Below are positions 1-13,700 of a DNA stretch of 64,000 nucleotides, piece after piece; position 1 is the stretch's first letter, and every line of letters begins with the position of its first letter. The notes under the pieces are model-generated. The model saw only the letters and a program-made list of their open reading frames with translations. It was not told the DNA's origin and searched no databases. Position numbers and translations under genes: made by a program. Source of the stretch: Serilophus lunatus (Eukaryota > Chordata > Aves > Passeriformes > Eurylaimidae); contig VXBA01001494.1 in assembly GCA_013399895.1 (NCBI GenBank), forward strand, positions 2,318,118 to 2,382,117, in the 5' to 3' direction.

Positions 1-3000
1 GATCCAAAAGCCAACACATGCTACAGGCCCTCTCTTTTGCAAAATGTGTTTTATTCTTCTGGGAACAGAAGACCATTCAACCAACTCCCAGTACTGAGTT
101 GCAAACCTCATTGCTCTGAAGACACCACTTTGTGTAGCTGGTGACAGAGCCCACTTGGGCTTCTTTTAGGAAGGAGAATCACTCCCAGAATAGCAGGAAA
201 TCTGTAGCTGGCTATCTCACTTCTAGGAACAGCCTGAGAAAGAAAGATTTCGACCTCTTCCATCTTGACCGGGTCAAGGGAACAATGGCTGCTGTGATGG
301 ATGGCTGACTGTAATTCCTGCCCACTCATTTAATCAGTGTGAACAGGCAGCAGCACAAGCATTGTCAAAGAGAAAAGGCAGTGCTGGAAATCCCAGTGGC
401 CCTGGGGGCAAAGAGGTGTGAAGGGGAGACACTGGCAGGAGAGAGAGACACACTGGGGTAGAGTTCTGATACAAGGGACCTCACAGAAGGAACCTGGGTG
501 AGACTTGAAAAAATGCAATCCCCTCCTGTTGCTGTGCCATCCAGAGGCTGAAGCCATGCTGCAGTGAAAGAGTAGCCCCCAGAGTCACATAGACCACAGC
601 ATGTGCAGCATCCTGCCTGCCATGTGCAGCCCTAAACACATAGGGGCATTCGGGCATGGAGAAGAGAGAAGGGGGCCAGCCAGAGTCAGAGCTACATTTG
701 CAGCCTCACAACGTGAAAGCCAAATAAATCTGCTCTTATGGGAACCACTCATCCATCAACAGCTAGACAGGCACAGAGTTCAAGGCTGGAATAGACCACA
801 TGGTCTGTTCTCCTGCCTAAAAAAGAGTGAACAGTAAAATTTTGGGTTTTTCTGACATAACATGCCCTGAAGACAAAAGCACCCCAACTCTACCCTTCAG
901 CTTGGCAGTGGTCCTGTCTCTGTACCACCATGCAGCATTTTCAAACACAAATGTGTAGTGTTTGGGGCTCTCCATATGCTCCCTCAGGCCCCAAGGCCAA
1001 GGGCCAGTGGGTCGCACAAGTTACCTCTGCTCCCAGAGCAGCAGCGTTGTGTAGCCAAGGAGGAGAAAACAGGAGAGACCAAAATAGCACTACAGCATTT
1101 CTGGGCCCCTGCACAGCCAGTAAAAAGGCAGCTCCGTGGCTGCTGGAGTGGGGAAGCTGCACCACTGAACACATCCAGGTTGTGCTGTCCGTGAACGACC
1201 TGCTCCCAAAGCAGAGGGACGCATTGCGAACCATGTCCAGCCCTGAATGACTGTTGCTGATGTAGCAGGAGTACCCTCTAGTGGGAGAATGGCTTGGAGA
1301 AAAAGCCTTTAAAATCATTACATACACACAAAAATGCAGGATTTCAGATCTGAAAGAAAAAAAAAAAAAAAGCACTGAGAATGAGCATAAGACAGAAACA
1401 GAATGGGCTTGAAAACAGAGGAGAACATTATATTGCAGGGTAATAAAGTCATGAAGTCTGATTATCATTTACAGTACTATTTTTTGCTTTTCCAAAAAAG
1501 CCATCTAAAAATGCAGCCAAACCTGCTATTTCAAGTATTTCTGTGCAGGGAGAGCACTGGGCTGGAAAGCAGACAGAAGTCTACTCATATTCATGAAGCC
1601 AGGCCAAGACTGTTTAAATACCCAAAGGTCACAGAAAAGCCCACGGCTGTGTGTCTTAATCCTGCTTACTGCTTGAAAGCTTCTGGGTGTGGAAGTAGTT
1701 TCTGTACTCATGGCAGAAGCCCAACACATTTCCCGAGGACATCAGAGCTGGTGAAGTCGTTTTGCTTTGGCTCATGGATGAAAGATTTTGCTGTTAGAGG
1801 AAGGGGGAAAACTGGGCAAGGAATGATGTGTTGGACATAAAGGATGCAGAGGCTGTACACTGGATACAGAGGGGATCAATATGCTCTCCCCAGTGACCTG
1901 CTCTAATATCCCACTGACATGGCCCTGTCAGGGCAGCATTAGAACCTCAATACAGTGGAATTATGTAGTTCCTTTGGGGCCTTTCCCATGCAAAAGCCTA
2001 TCTAACCTGAATGTTTTATATATATATATATCTCCCTTCATCCACTATTGAAATGCACCTACCTACCTCTAGGGAAACCTTTGAGGTGTCTAAGATTCCA
2101 ACCCTTCTGATGTGGGCAAAGATAAATACAGCAGGGGGGACTGAGCTTTTTTGTTTTCAGATTAAAGATCTAAGCACTGTTTCCTGCAAAGCAGCAATTG
2201 TAAAGGAATGGGAGGATTTAAAGAAACACCGTCCACTTTTACAGCCAGGGATAGGAAAGGAAGTAAAAACATCCACACCAAACTCAAGGTGATTGTTCCT
2301 GTAGAGATGGAGCCCAACTAAATCTGTGCTAGTAGTCATACAATCAGGAGGAAGCAGGAGTGAGAGCTGGCTGTGGGAATGCTTTGCAGATCAGTTTAGG
2401 AATGGTGGGAGAGGTGACAGGCTGAGGGACACGATGGGTTAAGCCCAGCATCCCTCTTGGGAGACAGCACAGCCATCCCTCTGCATAATGTGTCATCTCA
2501 TCCCACAAGTTTCCTACTTTCTTCAAGCTCCAGTTGCTCCCAGGAAATTTGGCTATTGACTCAGAGCCCTGCTTTTTGGATTTAAGTATCAAATTCCCCT
2601 TTGATCCCACCTTCAGCTCCAAGGGCTTCCTCCCAAAGAAGTGATGTCCCCTCAGCAGAGCTCATCTCCTCCTTCCTGGGCCAGACTCAGCACCCACCAG
2701 GCTGCTCCAGTCCATGGGGACTTCCCAACCAAGCACTGACCTAGCAAAGCACAGCATGAAAACTGGAGCAACAAAAAGATGCCAATCCCAGACACTGATT
2801 CCAGCCTGGACCCTGCTGATTTCACTGGGAAACCTCCTGGAAAAGATATTTACTCACCATACAGAAGGCAGGAGCCTAGCCCAAGGTGACTGGGCTGCAG
2901 AACTGGACCAGAGCCCAGACCTCTCTCAGAGGTTTTCTGAGAGGCAGAGGGAGGGAGGGTTTGGCTCTTCGGAGGGTTACTCTGCCTTCCAGAGCAGAAG

Positions 3001-4676
3001 GCTGTGAATTCCCCATTTCCCATATTGCATGCTCAGTTAAAGTGACAGATGAGTGTTTGTGTGCGTGAGCCTCTATCATGGCAGAAAGGATAGTGTAGAT
3101 GATTTCTTGGAGAGAAAGGATAAGTGAAAAGAAGAAAAAAAAGAGGAGAGAAATTTAAAGTAAATGAGGGAAAAAAGAGGAAGCAATTCTCTAGCTACAG
3201 AACGTGCCACTGCAGAACCAGGGACATGCCTAGGGAAATTTTTAAAAAGTTTTTTTTAAAAAAAGCAAAGCTAAAAAAGAAAAAGGATCCTATTAAGATT
3301 AATGCTTTCTGGCTTTCCATCTCCCTCCAGCATGGCTCTTCCATTTCCATAAACCCATTATCCTCACTGCTGTTTCACTTAATTGGAAAATGTCTATTGC
3401 AACCTAGCATGTTCCAAGACAAACCTTGGATGTATATATAACAGGCACTTAAAAGCTTTCAAATATTTCAAATTTGCTGAAAACAATTATGTTAACAAAA
3501 ACCCTGTGGGAATTTTTTTATTCTTTTTTTTTAAGAAAACAAAAACCACCAAAAAAACCCAAACCCCACAATAGTCATAAAGCATGTGTTCACAGGGCTA
3601 GAAACACCATTACATTTATCCTGATTAGCATTCACTAAGCCTTTATGTGCACACACAGTTATTGCCAGGGTAGGGAAGAGGGGAGAGGAGGAAATGACAG
3701 TAAATGCTTTGGCTGGTGAAGGTCAGGGAACTGAAACAAGGATATTTGTTTCACTGCAGTCAAACAGGGATGTCGTGTGCCAGGTCCCCTTTGAGCTGCA
3801 TCCTCCAGGGAAATCCCTGAGCTGTGCTTGGGGAGGGCAGGAGGGATCTGGAATTTGTCACTGGCTGGCTACAAAACAGCATTTGTGGGAAGTACAGCAA
3901 GAATCAGATAAAGTTTTCTCCTCTGGTAAGTCGTAGCTCCACTGGTTTTCAGCTGGTAAGGATCTCAACACTTGTTTGCATGCATGCATGTAGCAAGTTT
4001 ATAGGCTTCTGGTTTACAGGCTCCTTTAGAAAAGAACGGCTAATTTTTTCTATTTTCACATATCCCAACTAGTCTCATCTTGATTGTATTATCTTGATAA
4101 TGAGTAGACTTGAGCCCCAGAGTACTCAAGGTAAGTGCTAGCCCTGGCACTGAGGAGCTGTGTTAGGGAACAAATCTGTCAAATATTTGCTTTGCTCTCC
4201 TTCCCAGCACATGTCAGCTGCTGTCCACACACATTATTCTCCCTCTGACCTGCCCACTGTGTAATGACATCACATCACTTTAAAATAGGAGATTTCCTCT
4301 GAGGAAAATGCCAGAAATATGTCCCATCTGCAGGAAATGCCCCGACAGTGCCCCTGAATGCACCAAGAGACCTGCCAGTGGTGTTCCTGGCCCTGCACCT
4401 TCATCCTGCCCGTTACGGACAGAGCTGAACATGGTGGGATTTCTGTCAAGTGTATCACAACATCTTCCCCTTCAACTTTCTCCTTCCTCATCCATATCAC
4501 AAACACCTCTCCTGGGACCTGCCTTTGCCTTTCTGGGGGAGTCCTGAGAGTGCCTGACTCCCAGCACAGGCTGAAGGCAGAACCAAACATTTACCTGCAA
4601 ACTGTCCTGCAGAATGGAACTGCCTGTGCCAGGGCTTGACACTGTGTCTTCAGTGAGACATTCACTGGGAGGGAGA
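1..4676. other. Gene-free flank
   Basis: No exon, RNA gene or mobile element recognised. It contains a short poly-A tract (about 1360-1374), a (TA)n tract (about 2018-2031) and an A-rich stretch at about 3125-3290. The open frames present are short, on both strands, and show no recognisable protein. Confidence 0.6.
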
Positions 4677-4775
4677 GATGGATGGATGGNNNNNNNNNNN
4701 NNNNNNNNNNNNNNNNNNGGATGGATGGATGGATGGATGGATGGATGGATGGATGGATGGATGGATGGATGGATG
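4677..4775. repeat. (GATG)n microsatellite containing an assembly gap
   Basis: Uninterrupted GATG/GGAT units flank a run of 29 unknown bases (4690-4718). The gap suggests that the true array length was not resolved. The open frames across it (Trp-Met-Asp-Gly repeats, or Pro-Ser-Ile-His on the other strand) are repeat artefacts. Confidence 0.97.
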
Positions 4776-7700
4776 CTCCTCTTCCAGCACTGGAACTGCC
4801 CATGTTATGTACTGGGCTTCATAATCAATGGAGAATCTGAGAGCTCCTAAAGTTTTTCTGCAAGAAGAGTCACAAGGCCTAAGGAATGAAATAGAAGCAT
4901 CAGCTGCTGGCCACAACTTCCCTCAGACAATCAGGGCATAGGAAAAAGTCACTTTTGGTTTATTGGTAATTCAGGAAAGGAGGAAGAGGCTAAGTTGTCT
5001 CAGTGATTACCCAAAAGACAGGCAGGAAGATGTAAAGAGCAGCAAATCAGGAGAAAACAAATAGAAATATCTCCCCACAATTTATTATTTCCTCAAGCAG
5101 GAGACAACTATATTGTGCAGCACAGATGTACAGGCAGTGCAATTTATTGTTTCAAGTCAGAGGCCAAGGATGATAGGTCACAATGCCAAGCAAAGGGTAT
5201 GATATGGTCATCCTGGAAGCATGAGGAGTGAGGAACTGAAACTTTGGAACACAACCAGCAAAAGCAGCAGCTTAACTGACATCTGATTTTGTAGAATAAA
5301 TGTTTTGCAAGGCAACTAATTTCCTCATTTAGGTATCTCTTAGTCATATCTTCATTTCTGCTAGTTTCAAAATCACTGGTCCTTTCAAACAGCTCCTACA
5401 CCAGATCCAAACATAACTGGTTTCTTTAAGGCCAGCACTAAGTTTCTCACGCTGTGAGATCATGTTGTGTCCCCAAAACAACCAGGGAATTTCACAGTCC
5501 TGCACAAGCAGAGGAAATTGAGGGCTGATTTTCCTACTGCTGCACAGTGCAGCCTGGCTGGGGCGTGTGGATGACCAAAGGCAGTTGTGTTACCTCAGCA
5601 CTTTTCCATGGCTCCTCTAAACCTGACAGAACACATGGCTATCTATTGCCCTAGGGCTGCTCTTCCCTTCCCAACCCATCCAAACACAATGTCCCAACGT
5701 GATTTCCTCCTTCTCCATTGCAAGAAGATAAAAAGCTTCTTTGCTTTCTGCTCTGGTGGAGGCTGCACCTGATGAGGCAGCACCTTTATTAGGGGAATGA
5801 ACTGGTAACAGCATTTGGCCATTTCTTAGTAATGAGGGCAGGGAGAGGAAAGAGAGGAGTAATCAAAATACTTGTACCAGCTGGGCTATTTCAGAGGCAT
5901 TTTTCTCCCTTAGCACCTGTGAAGGGCATTGGGTTTCAGCAGGGACACTTTTTTGTAATGAAGTTAAACCCACAGAGCACGGCAGGACAATTTGTACCTG
6001 CTCACAGACAAGAGGAGAGAGGGAAAAGCATTGTCCTCAGAGGAATTTTCTGGCAGTAAAGGAATTCTGCCCTGGCTAGGCCCACGGAGAGAGGCTCCAT
6101 TTTTCTACCTCTTTCCATCACAAGCAGAGGTTAATTCAGTCTCCACAAGCTTGTCAATCCGTTCTCAGTTACAGGAAAACAATAAAGGGGGACAGGAAAC
6201 AGATGGAAAAGCTTGAGGCAGCTGCAATGACAGAGTCGTACTGTGCGTCAGTCAGAGAAGCCAAAACCTGTACACAGCCCCAACACTATGCCATGAACTG
6301 CTGCACTCACCATTCCCTCAGACTCTGCAGGGGTGAAACACAATTTTGGACAGAAAAGAGGCTCAGAAGTGCCAAACACAGACCAGAGTTGAAGCCCTCT
6401 GCAGGTCTCTGGGAAACCCAGACACTCTCAGGTAGAAATTGCCTGCCCTATGGAGGGGCTGCTTAAGGCGAGTTTCTTCAGGCAGAGAGAAAGGATGTCA
6501 GGACAGCACTGGATGGCTCTGAATATGGAGAGGTTTTGCTCAAAGATGCTTGCAAAAGGAGGGGAAGGTAAGTGTTGGGTAAGATACTGGGCTGGGAGAG
6601 TGAAGTGTGCTTATTATTGAACCAGAGTGAAACTTTGTGGGGAGCTTTAGTACAACTCCCAGGCCTGAGGCAAGAACTGCAACAGGCATTGCCATTTAGA
6701 CTTTTTCCCAGTCAACTTGCAAGTTTTTATACCCTGAGTTTGAAGCTTTTCATTACTTGTTAATTGAGAGAGCATTCAGTCCTGAAAAGGGGAACAGCTC
6801 TGATCTCAACTGAGAGCAGAACACAATCAGATGGCAATTCCTGCCATCAGTGTAGGAGCTGAATTTACCCGGTTTTACCTGCAGATATGACAGGTCACCA
6901 CAGGACAGGTGGAACAGTCAGAGCTCAGAGGTGTCAAAGATGTCCTGTTACCGTCAAAGCTGCCACAGTGAGTATGGAGCTTTAATATTTGCTTTCCACA
7001 CCAAGCTGCAAACTCTCCCCCTCATCCCAATCTGCCTGAAAATCATCTCACAGAAAACAGGTGTTCTAAAGTAAAACAGCAAATCTCAGCCATCAATGTA
7101 CTATTTGTATGAATTGGGCAGCAGGAAATGGAGGGTAAAACCTGCCTGAGTTATTTGGCTTTGTGAGACAGCAAAAAAACCCACTCAACTGTGCTTGTAT
7201 GGAGAGGAGAAGGGCCTGCAGCCTCAGGGCTCTCAGCAACACAACAGATCAACTGAGGATTGTTCCACAGCTCAGCTTGTTTTGCATTTATATGGTGATA
7301 AAGTAGCAGGAGTTCCTCAAGCAGGAAATGGTGATTCAGCTTTACCTTTATTTAAAAGGGAATTTGAGGTGAGACATGGGAAAAGGTTGGTGCTTGCTTT
7401 ATTTATTTGTATCCCCTTTCTGGTCCTGTTTGCTTTCTAGTCAAGAATTCTGCATCTTCAGTGTGCATTCAATATTAAATTGCCTCTTAATGTACTAACA
7501 GCCAGGCTTCTCGTGAAGAATATGCTCTAGCACAGAGAATTCACAGCATTTGTCAAGGAGAAAAGGATTAAGTTAAGAGGGGAATCCAGCCAAGTTTCCT
7601 GGATTTTTTTTTCTTCCAGGTACTGGTAGATTAAAAAAAGGACAAGATTTCCTAGACCATTTATGCATTTATTTTTCCTATGCCTAAGTAACCACTTTTT

Positions 7701-10700
7701 GTTGACAAAAACTTCTCAAGCTCTTGTCTCAGCCTCCCCCATCAAAAACAGAACTTATCCAAGGTCACAGAGTCACTGGCAGGGCAAGGAATCAGACTCC
7801 ATCTCCCAGATTTTATTCTTATAAATCTGCCAACAGCCAGATTCTTTTCATCAGGGATATCCTGAACTTGCTACCTCAGAGCTGGTTTGGAAAAAGACTG
7901 AAATACCACCTTGATGTCCAGAAAGGGCTTTGGCCCTGGAATTTAGTTAGCAGCACATTCCCAAGGAAAGCCTCTCCCCGAGGAGGCAAGGACACTGAAA
8001 CAGTGCTGAGCAGAGGAAAGACATTTCTCATCACAGAGGAAATTAAGAACCTCTTCAGGACTTCTGATAGGGAAGAGAGTTATCTTCTCCATCCACAGGG
8101 TGAGAGAGAAAGGTTACCTGGAGGGTTGGAGCCCTTCTCCAAGATGCAGAAGTCTGCAGAGAGAGGAGAAGTGATATTATGAAGACCAAATTCCTGTTAA
8201 AAGCACACTGTCCCTCTTTTTTATCTAGGGACTGCTGCCCTCTCTGACAGGGCAAAAAGATTGATAGACCTCAGTCTGGAAATCCTGAAGCTGCCTTCAG
8301 AGAAAAATGTCACTGGAAAAATCCAAATTTATTTCTCTTCCCCCACATCATGAGGCTGCCCCTTGGAGCACCTAATCCAAGGCATGGAAGCCCCCTTCCA
8401 CTGATCAAACAACAGTGTGGCAAAAGCCCTCCCATTCCTATTCTCAGAGTACAGAAAGCTCTAATCCTGTTTAAAAAGGCTTCAAGGCAGCCTGGCTTCC
8501 CACCCAGCTTTTCCAGCAGCAAGGCAAATCCCAAGTGCATTTAACTCCATTGCACTGTAAACATGTGAGCACTGAACAGTCCTCAGAAGTACATTTCTCA
8601 ATGAGCCTTAGGGAACCCGGGCAAAGTAAATAAAGTGGCAGAAAGCCTTTCTAGAGGTTTCATAGGCTCTAATTTCCTCACCCAAGGGTCACAGGTACAG
8701 CAGCTGTCACTTAAGGCTCTCAGCAATTCACACATCCCAATCCAGCTTTGGCTTTTCAGTGTTTGAGAAACACTCAAAGCCATCTCCTCCAATTGTCTCC
8801 AGAGTAAATACAGTTCAAGGCAGTAGAGGCTGTGAAGTCTTGAGAAGCAGTTGTAAGGTAAACTGCTTTCCCCAGTGCAAGGTGCATTAATTTACAACCC
8901 CTTTCAAGTTCTTTCTCCCTGCCGAGAGTTTTTGCTCCGGTGAGCTTCAGGATAGTCCTGGGAATGTGGCTATTCATTCGTTAAGTGCCCCTTAATGGGA
9001 TTTCTCCAGCCCAGGGGGAAGTAAAGCAGAGGTGGCTCAGAGGTGAATACTGGAATAAAGCTCTGGAGAATGACTTAACTGGTGGGATGTGCCTCTGGAA
9101 AGGCACTGTTTGTAGAGGAGGGACTCAGATGAATGGAGGAGCAATGCAAGCGCAGAGGTGGAGAAAGAGCATTAGCACAGAGACAAGGTCTTGTTACTCA
9201 GCAGGAGTGAAATTGGAAGAGGGACTGGAGAACAGAGTGGGTTCTAAGAAGGGATAAAGAAACAACTTACAGCAGGAGGGAAAATACAATGAATCTTTGA
9301 AGGAAGTGAGCAACACAGAGAAGGGCCAGTGCTGCAATTAGACAGGGACTTTAGGCCTCCCATCCACTGTAATGACAGAAAAAAGGGCTGGGACAAAAAC
9401 ATGAAGCAGCTTATGAGACACGTGAGCTTAACATGATCCACCAGGCTTGATCACAGAAACTAAATGTTTCAGGACCAAAGTAGGAGGCAAAGGTGGAGTA
9501 CGACAAAGGTGGCAAATAAAGAGGGCAGAGGATGAAGATAGGAGACTTTAGTTTGACTCAGTTTCATCTTGGGGAGAAAGTTGAAAAACTTCTCTGGGTG
9601 GTAAGAAGGCTGCTGGTCAATCCAGCACTGAATCCCAGTGCAGAAATTAGAAGGTGTTCCTGGGTAAGAGTGCCAGATTTCTCTGTTCCTGGGCTGGAGG
9701 CAGGGAGTGAAATTTGCTTTTCAGGAGATCTAACCACAAGGATGTTCAGCAGAACCAAAGGTTTAACAAACAGTGCCTGTGATTTGCAATCTTTCCCAGT
9801 AGCTGCACACAGAGCCTCCAGCTCCTCTGCTCTCTTCACAGCCAGGCTGCCCAGAAGCTGGAAAGCTGCAATGGCACAGCACAAAGCCTGGCTAAATACA
9901 TCTCCCCAAAAACTGAGGCCAAGAGGTCAAACTTGTGACCTTGGCAAAAGAGATCTGCCTTTAATTATCATTGTGGAAGAGCTTCTGAGCTCCTTCCCTA
10001 ATGCAGAGACACAGCAGAAAAAATTGCAGCCTAAAAGTTGAGCTTTTAAAGAAAAAGCTTTCTCTGCTATATACATCATTACCCAACAATACAGAGTAGC
10101 TACTCGGAGTATCTCTCCGTTCATTAAAAGAGCTGGTTTTAAAAGCCAGAGCTTTATCCATGGTGTAATGTATCAAGTGCAAGCTGAATTGACACTTATG
10201 CAAGTCAAAGCAAATGTTTTTAAGATGTGACAGCAGAGCCATTACCAGCTTCATATATTTCATTCTACTTTTGTACACACAACCAAGCATATTATTGGCT
10301 TTTTATTTCCCTCCTTGTTTGCTTCAGGATTCTGATTAAAGCAAGGAAATATTTCATGAACTGCCAGGTTATGCTTAGACCATTAGGTTCATCTATGAGA
10401 AATATTTATTGTTTTAGGAAATGGGAGAAAAGGAAAGCTGGAGCACTGGTGATACATCTCATCTGCTTTGAAAACAGAGCAAAAGCTTTTCAGGTCCTTG
10501 CTAGCCAAAGAGATAGGATGAAGTTGGCTCAGTATCAAAAGCTGTAATGGCCAGATGATACAGAGCCCTGATCTGGTCTAAAGCCCCTGGATCTGCTCAG
10601 CTTTGTACTGAAAACGTTAATGATGATAACAGAATTTATGCTTGGTTAATGTCTTATCATAAAATCCCATAGGTCTCTGCAAAAGTCTTTTTTTCACTCT

Positions 10701-13700
10701 TTCCCCTCTTGATGCTGTTTGAGGTCACTGTAGGTGACTGCATGGTCCCCTGGGCCTTAAGACTGAAGCACCAAGTCTCCTTTGGCAGGAGCCAGCTGGG
10801 TTTTACTGCAGCACTCCTGGGAAGGTGCTTGCTGTACATGACCTGACCTGAGAGGGCAGGAAGACAAGCAGGGACTGAGTGTCACAGAACAAACACAAGC
10901 AGATTTGGGTGCAAGGGCTTGTCCTGCTGGAGCTCCAGGGAGAGAGAGCAGGCAGTGCAAATGTCCAGCACTGAGTGACACGAGGGCACTTCCAGAACAG
11001 AACACCCCAAGCTGGTACCATTGAGACCTTACACAGAGCTGAGGCTCTGAAGATGACTCACCTGAGGGCCAGGAATGCCCAGCAGGCACTTGGCAACCCC
11101 AGAGCAATGTGCTCTATGTCCAAGAGAGCACAACCACAGGGCATCACACTGACAGGGAAAGCAAGAGGCAAGATGAGCAGACACTGTCCCAAGAAGTGCC
11201 ACTGTGCAAAGGTATCCAGAATGGCACAAGGCAGAGGGAGAGGCCAGGGAGTGCCAAAGGCTCTGCTGTGCCACCTTGCTGACTAGGCTTGGTGCAAGTG
11301 CTTGGGCTGCACGCAGGTCCAGGGCAGCTCTGTGAAATCATGACCTAAAGACCCATCCTGCAGGCACCTCAGCTGAGCACAAGTGGGGCACAGGCACATT
11401 CTCTCATTACCAGACACAAAATAAAGCAGAGAAGTGAGGCACATTGTTTCTAGACTTGCTTGGGATAACAAGACACTCTAGGATAATCAGGGTACTTTTC
11501 CAACCGTGCTGGAATGAGAACCTGAACAGTTTATGTGCATCTTAAACCTGGATGCAGTCTAAAACTTGAATAGCCACAAGTAACATAACCAGCTCAAGGG
11601 CAGACAAACCCAAACCTCTATGGAAACACACTGTCTTCCCTTTTCATTCTGCAGGGCACAGGGTACAGTAGGAGCAGTTCTGCAGTGGAGCTGGGAGACA
11701 GCAGCTCCTGAAGATTCTGCTATTCAAGCTTCCCCAGAGGTGAGGGGAGAGTCACAGCACAGGTTACTGTACGTGGTGCCCCATCTGCATCTCCAGGGCA
11801 GGTACAGAGCTGAATGAGTAATGGGCAGGGGCAAGAAGAAAAGGTGATTTATTTAAGAGGCTTCTAAATCAGTTCCCTGAGATGGCTGACCTGCTGACAG
11901 TGACTTAATCAGCACAAAACATTGTCTTGATTTGTCACCAGGGAATGGCAACATATTCTCGGAAGAGCTTCATCTTTTATCTTAAGGACTATTTACATCA
12001 AGGAGGTTAAGACAGAGCTTTAACCACACATGCGGCACAACCTCTGGAGCACAAAGAGATTTGCTGTTCTTAAGAAGCACTATCTGGGAACAGGGCCTTT
12101 CTTGTCTTGACTTGCATCTGCCGATCCACAAAAGAAAAAGCTCTGTGTTGCATCATTTTTATTCATGAAGATAAATCCATTGTGTATTTTTCTAATGATC
12201 TCTTAAGTCTGCAACTTGCACCATTTTATAGCAGTAAAAGTCAGAGATGCAGTAAACCATGTATTTAAGGCTGGTAACTTAATGGGAATGGCATTAACTA
12301 CCATATCGGATTTTTAGTTACGTTCCCCTCCCCATCCTTTGTAATTACCTTGTTACTAAACAGCAGCATCAGCAATTTTATTGATGTGCTTTTAGCACAG
12401 GCCACTACCAGAGGACAAGTGTGCTGAAGCATGTTACAAACTCCAGAGCAAATTTTATCTCCTACTCTTTTTTAAAGAGGATAAGAACATTATCACCTCT
12501 CCTCCACCCTTAAAAATCTGCACGCATCAGCAAGGCCCACTTCACAGGCAGTTTTAGCTAGTCATCTTTTAAAATATAAGAGATCACTTTGGGACCCCAA
12601 GTCAGAACTCATGTTATACCAAGAGATAATATGCTTTAATAAGCCTGGCTTTCTTATTTTACAGAATGGAAGGAACTCTGAAACCTCATTATCATCAAGT
12701 CTCATTCATAATGGAAGCCCTTTTGAAAAGGCAAACAGAAGTAAAGAAAGGTTTATCAAAAATATCATTGTGATGCTTCACTTATTTCTGATGAGGATAG
12801 TACTGACCTGTGAGCCCTAACATGGCCCAGGCTCACTTGTCCTGCTCCCTGTTCCTCCAAGGATGGACCCCCTGGCTCTGTAGGACCCTCCCCACAGCGA
12901 GGCCTCTTACCAGGGAGACCCCATGCCCACAAATAGCCAGCTGGCATTGGCACCTGCCACTGCTCCTGCCTCGCTAATCCACCTGCTCAGCCTTATGAGG
13001 CTGTCTTATAATTCCACATTTGGCAATGTCCAACAAGCATCTGCCTTCATTACTGAATTTTCTGTACATTCCCACAGCTCCTGGGGAGCACAAACACTGT
13101 CCTGTATCAGCTTTTTTTATGATCAGCGATGGATCTGGGGAGTTATATCCACTCCTCCCTTGTGCACGTTGTCCTGTACACATGCAGCAGGAGAAGACAA
13201 AAGGTCTAGCACAGGGCTTATCTGCACATGGCAGGCACTTTAAGTCATCTAGCAAAGAAAAAAAAACCCTGTTGTGCATGTAAGAGAAGGAAATCCCTAA
13301 TTGGAAACACAATTGTCTTGTAAGAAAGGCTCCAAAATCAACAGCCACTCCAATTTATATGGTGTTTTATCAAGCCAAATAGCCCCCAGGAGTTTTGCAA
13401 GATGAGACTCTAATAAGGCTTATAAAACGAGCCCTCTATAATAGAGGCTAGGGCAGGGAGGGGGAGGAAAAGGCCCTTTAGCATGTGAACTGTAACAGAA
13501 ATGTAAGCCTGTCAAATCTTCAGCTAATAGAGGCTGAAAGAAGCTCAGAGGGGATCTGCAGCAATTTCAAGTGCAGAGGTTCATTGGGAACAGGTAGGGC
13601 AGCTGGGATCCAGCCACCCAGACTGGGCAGCCAGTGCAGGCTCTGACATGGGAGCACCACCCTCAGCTCTGTGACACTGCACTCTGGGGCTGAGATACAT

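Noticed and set aside
4614..4850. Open frames of Trp-Met-Asp-Gly or Pro-Ser-Ile-His repeats
   Set aside because: Direct translation of the (GATG)n microsatellite and of unknown bases.
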